DNA of 12,193 nt, taken from positions 1-12,193 of the forward strand of contig DCYM01000119.1 in NCBI GenBank assembly GCA_002331465.1, read 5' to 3'. Below, one piece after another: positions 1 to 6,628 of this stretch (position 1 is its first letter; every line of letters begins with the position of its first letter). This DNA is from Candidatus Neomicrothrix sp. UBA2110 (lineage in GTDB: Bacteria; Actinomycetota; Acidimicrobiia; Acidimicrobiales; Poriferisodalaceae). Both the position numbers and the translations under genes were made by a program. Below the pieces are notes generated by a model. It saw only the letters and a program-made list of their open reading frames with translations. It searched no databases and had not been told where the DNA came from.

Positions 1-182
1 CCAGTCCGACATGGACCCTGTTCGGCAATAATGGCTTGGCACTCTTCTAATACCGTTGGCCCCGCTGCAGAATGAATGGCACCGTCAACACCACCACCAC
101 CAGCTAACGCTGCGTTCGCTGCGTTGACGATCGCGTCGACCTCCATTGTGGTGATGTCACCCAAGACGGCAGTCAGTCCCAC
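1..182 (-). CDS. Macrodomain (ADP-ribose / O-acetyl-ADP-ribose hydrolase type), partial, 5' part only
   Basis: The reverse strand encodes a typical macrodomain N-terminus: a GDITTMEVDAIVNAAN stretch, then the Gly-rich substrate loop GGGGVDGAIH, AAGP and EECQ, running off the left edge at 'GPCRT'. In this family (YmdB/MacroD type) the loop binds ADP-ribose, and the Asn of NAAN and the Asp of GGVDGAIH take part in removing ADP-ribose or acetyl groups. The Arg usual after GAIH is Ser here. I place the start at a GTG (180-182), which gives the usual short lead of about 8 residues before GDIT. An AGGA lies only a few nt upstream, so the start is uncertain, and an ATG at 144-146 would cut into the fold. 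It begins 16 nt after the stop of the Lys-rich microprotein, so the two probably form one transcript. Partners beyond the edge are unknown. Confidence 0.88.
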   Translation of the reverse strand, partial: MGLTAVLGDITTMEVDAIVNAANAALAGGGGVDGAIHSAAGPTVLEECQAIIAEQGPCRT

Positions 183-198
183 AAGTCCTACCGTTAGA

Positions 199-306
199 TC
201 AGTAGCTCTTTTTAGCTTGTTTGTCCTTCTTGGCCTGACGTTTCTCTTTTGCGCTTTTGGCTGCGGGTGTTTTAGCGGCCCGGCCGCCTTTATCTTTACC
301 GGCCAT
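199..306 (-). CDS. Lys/Ala-rich basic microprotein (35 aa)
   Basis: A 35-residue reading frame starts at ATG (304-306) and stops at TGA (199-201). It begins MAGKDKGGRAAKTPAAK and continues with a SAKEKRQAKKDKQAKK tail. The product is extremely basic, with no Cys or Trp, and would be either a short charged helix or disordered. A good ribosome binding site AGAGAGG (312-318) lies 5 nt upstream. The reading frame ends 16 nt before the macrodomain start, which suggests co-transcription. Small proteins with 'KDKGG...KEKRxAKK' composition are common in actinobacteria, to my recollection, and are without known function. RNA or DNA binding is only a guess from the charge. The ribosome site and operon position make it more likely real than not, but its short length leaves doubt. 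Confidence 0.6.
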   Translation of the reverse strand: MAGKDKGGRAAKTPAAKSAKEKRQAKKDKQAKKSY

Positions 307-311
307 GTTGG

Positions 312-318
312 CCTCTCT
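312..318 (-). promoter_or_regulatory. Ribosome binding site AGAGAGG for the microprotein
   Basis: On the reverse strand AGAGAGG lies 5 nt before ATG 304-306. It is the main support for translation of the 35-aa frame. Confidence 0.55.
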
Positions 319-328
319 CTGATCGGGG

Positions 329-460
329 TCAAATACCGAACAGGCACCACTGTCTCACAGAACTCACCTCCGCGAGGTAGCGATTGGCGGCCTTACTGAT
401 CACATCGATATTGGCCCTGGTGATGTCAGCCTTGTTTGTCGTGAAGGCGTCTAGCGTCGT
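329..460 (-). pseudogene. Possible remnant of a macrodomain N-terminus
   Basis: This reverse-strand frame of 43 codons is open between two stops and has no convincing start. It contains ADITRANIDVISKAANRYLA at 371-430. Aligned without gaps to the GDIT...NAANAALA segment of the macrodomain gene at 1-182, 10 of 20 residues are identical (D, I, T, D, I, A, A, N, L, A), and the DNA GxTGACATCACCA is shared. The Gly-rich loop does not follow; the frame ends at TGA 329-331. A decayed partial duplication fits this. Chance similarity in a 158-bp gap cannot be excluded. Confidence 0.3.
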
Positions 461-464
461 TTAC

Positions 465-2060
465 TCACGTCAGAACGAAACCGCTGTACCCGTTGGCAGC
501 AACCTCTTCGCATTTTTCCGCGTAGTCGGGGAAACCGATTAATGGCATAAAAACGCGGGCTTTTCCTGGAATGTTGGATCCCAAATACCAAGAATTACAA
601 CTCGGGTACAGGGTCTGATCAGCGACAGTGTTGACGTGGTCTACCCAACTGTCAGCAGCAGCGTCAGTTGCTTCGATCGACTGGTGGCCTTCACTTCTCA
701 TGTTGCGGAGGCAGGCGCAAATCCATTCGACATGCTGCTCAATAGCCACAATCATGTTCGTGAGCACCGATGGGCTTCCTGGTCCGGTCACAGTGAACAA
801 GTTTGGGAACCGCGGAACGCCGAGGCCTAGATAGGTGCGAGGGCCGGCTTCCCATGCGACGTCAAGGCTTAACTCATCTCGACCGGTGATGTTCATCCCT
901 AAAAGGGCTCCCGTCATTGCATCAAAACCCGTCGCGAACACGATGGCATCGAAGTCGTATTGGGACCCACCAGCGATAACTCCTTGTCGGGTCAGGCGGT
1001 CTATGCCGCAAACTGAGATATCGACAAGTTCCACGTGCTCATTATTGAAGGTTTCGTAGTAGTCGGTATCTAGACAAGGTCGCTTACAGGCAATCGTGTT
1101 GGAAGGCGAGAGGAGGCTGGCTAGGTCAGAATCTTCGACGACGTTGGCAATGCGGTCTCGAACGTATTCAGCCACCCGCTCGTTCGATGTTGGATCGACG
1201 ACAATATCGGCGTATGACCGATAGAAGGAAAACCCGCCGTATTCCCATCTCTCATCCATTCGAGATCGAAAGTCTGCTTCGTCCGCTTCTTTAGCTGAGT
1301 CTTCGTTTACGGGGAAAGTTGTCAGTATCCCAGAACGCTCGCTTCGGGCAGCACGCCGCAAATTCTCATAGTCGGCTTTCACGTCGGCCTGGGTTTGAGG
1401 CTCGAGGGGTTCATTGCGCGCCGGTACCGAGTAGTTGGGCGTGCGCTGAAAAACAGTGAGTTGAGCGGCCTGCTGAGCGATCACCGGAATGGATTGCACA
1501 GCGGAAGACCCGGTGCCGATGACTGCGACTCGCTGACCGGTGAAGTCAACGCCTTCATGAGGCCACTTGCCCGTGTGGTAGATAGCGCCTTGGAAATCGT
1601 TGATGCCCTCAAACTCAGGGTGGTTAGCGGTTGAAAGACAACCTGTGGCAGCAACCACGAATGGTGCCCGATAAGTGGTGCCGTTGGTTGAAACAGTCCA
1701 GGTTGAACTGTCCTCGCTGAAGTCCAACTTTTCGACGTTCGTATCGAACCGAATGTTTGGCTCTAGATCGAATCTGCTTGCAACATGTTCGGCGTATTCT
1801 AAAATTTCTGGTTGCCCCGCGTATCGTTCCGACCACTCCCATTCCTGTTCGAGTTGTTTGTCGAATGAATAGGAGTATTGAAGGCTTTCCACATCGCACC
1901 TTGCACCGGGATAACGGTTCCAGTACCAGGTACCCCCAACCCCGCTGCCTCTTTCCAATGCGACGACATCAAACCCGGAGTTCCGCAGAAGGTACGTCGC
2001 GTAGAGCCCACCAAAACCCGCTCCAATGACGATGACATCGTGTTGTTCGACCGTCGCCAC
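465..2060 (-). CDS. Flavin-containing monooxygenase, Baeyer-Villiger type (BVMO)
   Basis: This is a predicted cytosolic NADPH- and FAD-dependent enzyme that inserts oxygen next to a carbonyl, turning ketones into esters or lactones. With the start used here (531 aa) it shows the FAD dinucleotide motif GAGFGG (13-18), the BVMO/FMO segment GGTWYWNRYPGARCD (42-56) and the type I BVMO fingerprint FxGxxxHxxxWP (156-167, FQGAIYHTGKWP). It also has the NADPH Rossmann motif GTGSSAVQ (182-189) followed by QRTPNY, ATGFD (376-380), and a C-terminal YLGSNIPGKARVF (492-504). Length is normal for cyclohexanone/phenylacetone monooxygenase relatives. The frame is open upstream to a TTG at 2085-2087, but a perfect AGGAGG (2067-2072) lies 6 nt before GTG 2058-2060, so I take that GTG. 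The gene diverges from the crotonase gene across 150 bp. The family call is firm; the substrate is not predictable. Confidence 0.93.
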   Translation of the reverse strand: MATVEQHDVIVIGAGFGGLYATYLLRNSGFDVVALERGSGVGGTWYWNRYPGARCDVESLQYSYSFDKQLEQEWEWSERYAGQPEILEYAEHVASRFDLEPNIRFDTNVEKLDFSEDSSTWTVSTNGTTYRAPFVVAATGCLSTANHPEFEGINDFQGAIYHTGKWPHEGVDFTGQRVAVIGTGSSAVQSIPVIAQQAAQLTVFQRTPNYSVPARNEPLEPQTQADVKADYENLRRAARSERSGILTTFPVNEDSAKEADEADFRSRMDERWEYGGFSFYRSYADIVVDPTSNERVAEYVRDRIANVVEDSDLASLLSPSNTIACKRPCLDTDYYETFNNEHVELVDISVCGIDRLTRQGVIAGGSQYDFDAIVFATGFDAMTGALLGMNITGRDELSLDVAWEAGPRTYLGLGVPRFPNLFTVTGPGSPSVLTNMIVAIEQHVEWICACLRNMRSEGHQSIEATDAAADSWVDHVNTVADQTLYPSCNSWYLGSNIPGKARVFMPLIGFPDYAEKCEEVAANGYSGFVLT

Positions 2061-2066
2061 GAACCG

Positions 2067-2072
2067 CCTCCT
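2067..2072 (-). promoter_or_regulatory. Ribosome binding site AGGAGG deciding the BVMO start
   Basis: The reverse strand reads AAGGAGG-CGGTTC-GTG, which is an ideal 6-nt spacing to GTG 2058-2060. A start at the upstream TTG (2085-2087) would put this site inside the coding region. Confidence 0.8.
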
Positions 2073-2080
2073 TCGAACAG

Positions 2081-2099
2081 TAGGCAAATTTAGCGCCTA
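2081..2099. promoter_or_regulatory. Inverted repeat TAGGC-N9-GCCTA in the divergent gap; possible operator
   Basis: Two perfect 5-bp arms (2081-2085 and 2095-2099) flank AAATTTAGC. The repeat lies 21-39 bp upstream of the BVMO start, where a regulator could act on the monooxygenase promoter. The arms are short and no regulator gene is in the window, so this is tentative. The rest of the 2073-2199 gap shows no clear -35/-10 pair. Confidence 0.22.
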
Positions 2100-2199
2100 T
2101 GGGAGCTCGGGGCGTCTTCAACTGAGGTACAGCCATCAACCAAGCATGAACAGCCGCTCTTCACCGGGAGAAGGGATCTAGCATCGAGTAAAGATACTT

Positions 2200-2204
2200 G
2201 GAGG
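2200..2204 (+). promoter_or_regulatory. Ribosome binding site GGAGG for the TTG-started crotonase
   Basis: GGAGG followed by 6 nt (AAGAAA) and then TTG 2211-2213. The spacing supports a TTG start in the absence of any ATG near the conserved N-terminus. Confidence 0.75.
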
Positions 2205-2210
2205 AAGAAA

Positions 2211-3041
2211 TTGGAATACGAACGCATTCAATATGACGTTCCCGCTGACGGGGTGGCACGAATCACGCTTACGCGACCTGAAGCCGCTAACGCTCAGGAC
2301 TACTTGATGCTCTCGGAGTTGAACAGCGCATTCGACGTAGCAGCGGGGGATGACAATATTCGAGTGATCATTCTCGCAGCAGAAGGGCGACACTTTTCTT
2401 CGGGACACGATCTCGCTTCCCCAAACCCAGACATGGGGGAATTCCCGACAGTGGGAACCCAATGTCATTTTGACGCTCCAGGGGCTGAGGGCTACATGGC
2501 TCGCGAAGCAGAGATGTATTTGGGGTTGTGTTGGCGGTGGAGAAATCTGGCTAAGCCGACGATTGCTCAGGTGCAAGGCAAAGTGATCGCTGGAGGCCTA
2601 ATGCTTGTATGGCCCATGGATCTGATCGTGGCAGCAGACGACGCCACGTTCAGCGATCCAGTTGTTGCCTTTAACGTCAACGGCATCGAGTACTTCGCTC
2701 ACCCCTTCGAGGCGGGGACCCGTTTAGCTAAGGAAATGCTCTTTACGGGCAGGCCCATAGGAGCAGATGAACTACTCGCGCGCGGAATGGTTAATCGCGT
2801 GGTGCCGCGCGAAGAACTCGAAAAAGCAACTCTTGATTTGGCATCACATATTGCGATGCGGCCAATGTTTGGCCTCACCCTCGCGAAACAAAGCGTTAAT
2901 CAGGCCGTGGACTCCATGGGCATGTACAGCGCCTTACAAGCAGCCTTCAGCCTTCATCACGTCGGCCACAGCCACAACATGGAGGTTCATGGGCGAAGGA
3001 TTGACCCTTCAGGAATAGATGTGATCAGGTCAGAAGCGTGA
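2211..3041 (+). CDS. Crotonase-superfamily protein (enoyl-CoA hydratase/isomerase-like)
   Basis: The 276-aa length is normal for the crotonase fold, which acts on acyl-CoA thioesters in the cytosol. The N-terminus 'VARITLTRPEAANA' and the first oxyanion-hole segment HFSSGHDL (61-68) are typical. So are the second, GKVIAGG (123-129), followed by MDLIVAADDATFSDP, and the LFTGRPIGADELLARGMVNRVVP segment (178-199). Aligned gaplessly with rat mitochondrial enoyl-CoA hydratase, the catalytic Glu144 and Glu164 positions are Met131 and Val151. Classical hydration is therefore unlikely; isomerase, hydrolase, decarboxylase or C-C cleaving roles are possible. It starts at TTG with GGAGG 6 nt upstream. 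It overlaps the amidase gene in GTGA (3038-3041), so the two are probably translationally coupled. Confidence 0.92.
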   Translation: MEYERIQYDVPADGVARITLTRPEAANAQDYLMLSELNSAFDVAAGDDNIRVIILAAEGRHFSSGHDLASPNPDMGEFPTVGTQCHFDAPGAEGYMAREAEMYLGLCWRWRNLAKPTIAQVQGKVIAGGLMLVWPMDLIVAADDATFSDPVVAFNVNGIEYFAHPFEAGTRLAKEMLFTGRPIGADELLARGMVNRVVPREELEKATLDLASHIAMRPMFGLTLAKQSVNQAVDSMGMYSALQAAFSLHHVGHSHNMEVHGRRIDPSGIDVIRSEA

Positions 3042-4534
3042 CACAACCATGCGACCTATCAGCGTCGGAGGCTCGTCGTTTGATAGGAAGCGGAGAGCTT
3101 TCCCCAGTCGAGTTAACCCTGTCCTGTCTAGGGCGAATTGAGACGTTGAACCCAACCTTGAATGCGATCGTAACCCTGGTTGAGGATCGAGCTCTTGAAG
3201 AAGCAGCACTGGCAGCCAAAGCCGTCGTTCACGGTGACTCGCTAGGTCTCCTCCACGGCCTACCGGTAGCGATTAAGGATCTGCACGCTACAGAAGGCGT
3301 TGTTACAACTTACGGCTCCTCGTTCTACCGAGACCATGTTCCAGGTGTAGATGCAGGCATAGTCGCTCGAATTCGATCAGCGGGGGGAATTGTTATAGGC
3401 AAAACGAACATCCCTGAAATGAGCATCGGAGCAAACACGATCAACCGGCTATTTGGGGCCACCGGGAACCCCTATGCCCCCGCCCTAACATGCGGGGGTT
3501 CGTCAGGAGGTTCAGCGGTTGCTGTTGCTACGGGCATGGCCCCGCTCGCTACTGGATCAGATCACGGTGGGAGTCTGCGAATACCAGCCTGCTTCAGTGG
3601 CGTTGTCGGCCATCGGGCCACGCCAGGAACCGTGCCCAACGAAGGTAGAACGATCACTCAAACCAATTACAGCTTGCAAGGCCCGATAGCCCGCAATGTT
3701 GCAGACGTGGGCCTGCTTCTCGCAACGATTACGCACCGAGATAGAAATAGTCGGAGAGATCCGATGGCGTTTCCTCTCGACGTCGACGCCTTTTTGGAAC
3801 CGTCTCAGGTTGATACCGGTTCGTTGAAAATAGGTGTAACAGCCGACTTCGGAGGGCTGCTCGTTTCGGAGCATGTGAGACACGAATTTAGACAGCGTGT
3901 AGAACTTCTCGAACAAGCCGGCGCCGAAGTAACCCATCTATCCCTTGATTTATGCGATGCCGTTGATGTCGATTGGCAACTTAGAGCCGACGTGTTCGCC
4001 ACCCAATACCACCGACAAATCGAACACTTCGACGACACTTTTAACCCCAACGTTTTTCGAACGTACGAGACGGCGTTATCGACCACAGTTCTCGAAATTG
4101 CCAAAGCCCGACGCCGCCAAATTGAACTCTTCCAAGCTGTTGACGCAGTCTTCGATGATGTAGATCTTTTAATATGCCCAGGCGTCAGCGTGCCACCGTT
4201 TCCATGGAGCTCCCTTCATCCCACAGAAATTGACGGCCAACCGATAGACAACTACATGGCGTGGCTCGGCCTGACTGCTTGTTTAACTGTGGTCGGTCAC
4301 CCAGTGGTTGCGCTTCCCGCCGGTCTTGACGCCCTGCAATTGCCGTTTGGAATTCAGTGTGTAGGACCAATGTATCGAGACGCCGCATTGCTGGGGATGG
4401 CACGTGGCATCGAGGAATGTTTTGGCCAGTTCGACCTAACTCAAACGCCTAGGCCTGATGTAGCTGACATCGTGGAGAGCGACCCTAAATGCCAAGAGTT
4501 GGGGCGCGCAGCGGCCGTCGCTGCAGCTAAATAG
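3038..4534 (+). CDS. Amidase-signature family amidohydrolase
   Basis: The 498-aa protein carries the complete Ser-cisSer-Lys triad of the amidase signature family. Lys80 lies in PVAIKD, the cis-Ser155 in GGSSGGS (153-159), and the nucleophile Ser179 in GSDHGGSLRIP, exactly 24 residues after Ser155 as in fatty-acid amide hydrolase. The family hydrolyses carboxamides, and in some members C-N bonds of ureido or glutaminyl substrates. A GatA role is unlikely: no gatB or gatC lies beside it and the C-terminal half is divergent. No signal peptide is visible. It starts with GTG overlapping the crotonase stop (GTGA). The 3' end overlaps the convergent HyuA-like gene by 8 bp. The physiological substrate is unknown, but its neighbours suggest an amide intermediate in a catabolic route. 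Confidence 0.95.
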   Translation: MTQPCDLSASEARRLIGSGELSPVELTLSCLGRIETLNPTLNAIVTLVEDRALEEAALAAKAVVHGDSLGLLHGLPVAIKDLHATEGVVTTYGSSFYRDHVPGVDAGIVARIRSAGGIVIGKTNIPEMSIGANTINRLFGATGNPYAPALTCGGSSGGSAVAVATGMAPLATGSDHGGSLRIPACFSGVVGHRATPGTVPNEGRTITQTNYSLQGPIARNVADVGLLLATITHRDRNSRRDPMAFPLDVDAFLEPSQVDTGSLKIGVTADFGGLLVSEHVRHEFRQRVELLEQAGAEVTHLSLDLCDAVDVDWQLRADVFATQYHRQIEHFDDTFNPNVFRTYETALSTTVLEIAKARRRQIELFQAVDAVFDDVDLLICPGVSVPPFPWSSLHPTEIDGQPIDNYMAWLGLTACLTVVGHPVVALPAGLDALQLPFGIQCVGPMYRDAALLGMARGIEECFGQFDLTQTPRPDVADIVESDPKCQELGRAAAVAAAK

Positions 4535-6566
4535 AGGTGGTAGAAGGTCGGCCAGTTGCGGTTGTTGTAAGCACGGCCTCAACAAAAAATGGACGATCCG
4601 CGACCGCAACCTCTTTCGTTACCCAGTTGTTGGAAAGGTCGTACGCGTTCGCTCCAGCGAGAGCCATCTTGGTTGCCACTTCCTCACCGGCAACAAATTC
4701 GGCGAACTCTTGAGCTCTGGAGAGCTCGTAGAAGGTCTTGGGTTCATCTCCGATGTGAACTCGAAAGAGCCCACGCCGAGGTGCGCTCACCGTGATGTTC
4801 GTTGACAACGTAATCATCCCGGTTGCTGCTCCCAGGGCATTCGCTACTTCGAAGTGCTCTGGGACCACGAAATCGGTGTTGAGAAGCCGTCCGACCTCAG
4901 GAAAATACAGCGCTGCTGGTGCGCCGACGGCAATGAGGGGTCGATTGAGCCCTACATGCATTGACAGCACTCCGTCACGTTGCATCCCCGAGGTCGGTAA
5001 GGCTTGCATTACTAAGGGATTTTCCATGTACTCAACCGGCAAATCGTCGTGGTCGCCCGCAGCCCTGAGGATTGTTGTCGCGATCTTCAAGGCGACGCCG
5101 CGGTAGACCTGTTCCGACATATCGACCTCACTGGTTGCCAGTGGTTGACCGAAACGGTCTCGCTGTCGTGCGAGCAAGCGGGCGCCAAGAATTGCCAGTT
5201 CGGACTCGTAACGGACGTCACGTTCGAGCACGTGCATCGCATCGGTGGGGGTAAATCCTGCCATTGCTACAACGCCTGCATTCAGTAGGCGATTAATGGC
5301 ATTTCGTTGAAGCCCTGAAGTGACGACATCTTGGTACGCACACCCAGAGGTGGCACCTTCTAAAGCATGGAGGATATGTTCTTCGGTTTTAGAGCGGGCC
5401 TTCCATCCTGAGGCAGTATCGCGAAGCCACAAGTAAATGCCATCGGTATCGAGCGATATCGGGTTACGAGTCTGCGATTCAAGCATCTGTCTGATGCCGT
5501 CCATGTCTTGTGCGGCGACGACGAGTGGGATCACACGCCGGGGGCCAATCGAAAGTTGAGGCGTGTCAAACTCCGCGTTGCGTACGTGGCTGTCGCCCCC
5601 AATCCCGGCCGTGTGCACGCGAATCGCATCGATCATGGTCGCGTGGTCTCCGACAAGCGCGCCCTTGGAGTTGGAAACAGGTTTTCCATCGACGATTACC
5701 GCAACATCAGTTGTTGTGCCACCCAGATCAGCGACGACTGCATCACCAATGCCTGCAAGTGCAGATGATCCAAGGACACTCGCCGCGGGTCCCGAAAGAA
5801 TTGTCTCAATGGGTCGGTGCCTGACGAATGCAGCTGACGCGAGTGATCCATCCCCACGAACGATCATCAGAGGCGCCGTGACTTCAAGTGATGCCATGCT
5901 CGCCTCGACCGCCAAGAGGAGGTTATTTACGAGCGCGATCAATCGCGCGTTCAACAGTGCGGTGACTGCACGTTTTGGACCGTTAAGTTGCTCGGACAAT
6001 TCATGACTGCATGTAACTGGTTTCGAGGTCGCAGTCCGGATCAGGTCAGCAACCGCTGCTTCGTGCGCCGAATTCCGGACACTGAACGAACCCACAATTG
6101 CATACGCGTCCACACGGCTGTTGATGTCTGTCAGTGCCATCTTCAAGGGGGCCAGGTCAAGAGGAGCGATTTCTTGTCCGTGGGAGGAGTGTCCTCCTCT
6201 AAGCGAAACCACGGGATCCTGATCGAGGACCTGTTTTAATCCACCCCTGTTCAGAGTGGCATCATCAAAACCAATCGCGATAAGCGCTGCAGGGCGGCCC
6301 ACTCCCTCAACGAGGGCATTAGTTGCGAGTGTCGTTGAAATGGAAACTAGGGCGATCTCGCTTGCTGAAACGAGGGACCCGTCGATGACCGCCCGTAACG
6401 CTGCTGAAACACAAGCACCTAAATCGTCGTGGTTCGTTGGCACCTTCGCCTTGTTCACAACGTCTGTGGTCGTGAGGTCACACGCGACCGCGTCTGTGTA
6501 AGTACCGCCGGTATCGATGCCTACGAGAAACCTGCGTGATGGGTTCACTGTCGCCAATTTTGACAC
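4527..6566 (-). CDS. Hydantoinase/5-oxoprolinase A-type protein (HyuA-like)
   Basis: A 679-aa ASKHA-fold protein. The N-terminal Hydant_A_N domain begins VGIDTGGTYTDAVACD (15-30), the first phosphate-binding loop. The central domain has RGDGSLAS (237-244), ILSGPAAS (256-263), the second phosphate loop DLGGTTTDVAVI (280-291) and HTAGIGGDSHV (318-328). The C-terminal part has GFTPTDAMHVL and GAPAALYFPEVG. Relatives use ATP to open cyclic amides such as hydantoins and 5-oxoproline, usually with a HyuB partner; others are carboxylase subunits. No HyuB is in the window, so it may act alone, as the GIGGDSHV variant perhaps does, or pair with a distant gene. The GTG at 6564-6566 has no Shine-Dalgarno but has TATCGT 8 nt upstream, suggesting a leaderless mRNA. 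A second GTG (6546-6548) is a possible start. It diverges from the CoA-transferase gene. Confidence 0.92.
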   Translation of the reverse strand: MSKLATVNPSRRFLVGIDTGGTYTDAVACDLTTTDVVNKAKVPTNHDDLGACVSAALRAVIDGSLVSASEIALVSISTTLATNALVEGVGRPAALIAIGFDDATLNRGGLKQVLDQDPVVSLRGGHSSHGQEIAPLDLAPLKMALTDINSRVDAYAIVGSFSVRNSAHEAAVADLIRTATSKPVTCSHELSEQLNGPKRAVTALLNARLIALVNNLLLAVEASMASLEVTAPLMIVRGDGSLASAAFVRHRPIETILSGPAASVLGSSALAGIGDAVVADLGGTTTDVAVIVDGKPVSNSKGALVGDHATMIDAIRVHTAGIGGDSHVRNAEFDTPQLSIGPRRVIPLVVAAQDMDGIRQMLESQTRNPISLDTDGIYLWLRDTASGWKARSKTEEHILHALEGATSGCAYQDVVTSGLQRNAINRLLNAGVVAMAGFTPTDAMHVLERDVRYESELAILGARLLARQRDRFGQPLATSEVDMSEQVYRGVALKIATTILRAAGDHDDLPVEYMENPLVMQALPTSGMQRDGVLSMHVGLNRPLIAVGAPAALYFPEVGRLLNTDFVVPEHFEVANALGAATGMITLSTNITVSAPRRGLFRVHIGDEPKTFYELSRAQEFAEFVAGEEVATKMALAGANAYDLSNNWVTKEVAVADRPFFVEAVLTTTATGRPSTTSI

Positions 6567-6574
6567 TGCTCGAA

Positions 6575-6580
6575 ACGATA
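6575..6580 (-). promoter_or_regulatory. Candidate -10 box TATCGT for the HyuA-like gene (leaderless)
   Basis: The reverse strand reads GCCCTATCGT, then 8 nt, then GTG. It fits the TANNNT -10 pattern placed so that transcription would start at or next to the start codon, and there is no Shine-Dalgarno sequence. No clear -35 is seen. Confidence 0.4.
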
Positions 6581-6618
6581 GGGCTAATAACGTCGCATCG
6601 GGTTAAGGATCGGCCCTA
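6579..6618. promoter_or_regulatory. Inverted repeat TAGGGC / GCCCTA joining the two divergent promoters
   Basis: Perfect 6-bp arms at 6579-6584 and 6613-6618 are separated by 28 bp. Each arm overlaps the candidate -10 box of its own gene. The two outward-reading elements are GCCCTATCGT (minus) and GCCCTACTGT (plus), 8 of 10 identical. This may be shared promoter architecture or binding sites for one regulator. Confidence 0.4.
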
Positions 6619-6622
6619 CTGT
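6617..6622 (+). promoter_or_regulatory. Candidate -10 box TACTGT for the CoA-transferase gene (leaderless)
   Basis: GCCCTACTGT is followed by CAACGA and ATG 6629-6631. The TANNNT match 6 nt before the start, with no Shine-Dalgarno at working distance (the nearest AAGGA, 6605-6609, is 19 nt away), suggests a leaderless transcript. Confidence 0.4.
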
Positions 6623-6628
6623 CAACGA

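Noticed and set aside
90..101. Trinucleotide repeat (acc)4
   Set aside because: It encodes the conserved GGGG loop of the macrodomain on the other strand, so protein function explains it.
76..399. A 107-codon plus-strand open frame with an apparent hydrophobic segment
   Set aside because: It is antisense to the macrodomain and microprotein frames. Its hydrophobic and Pro/Thr-rich composition is the complement of the Gly and Lys codons there, and it has no recognisable domain.
3038..4534. GatA (glutamyl-tRNA amidotransferase subunit A)
   Set aside because: The amidase signature is shared, but there is no gatC or gatB beside it, and it is coupled to a crotonase gene in a catabolic context.
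5563..6006. A 147-codon plus-strand open frame
   Set aside because: It lies entirely inside the HyuA-like gene on the opposite strand, whose domain motifs are continuous through it. No family features in this frame.
6536..6628. A 31-residue N-terminal extension of the CoA-transferase
   Set aside because: It would overlap the divergent gene's start, has no homology-like features, and the family N-terminus begins at MLLDGIRILDL (6629).
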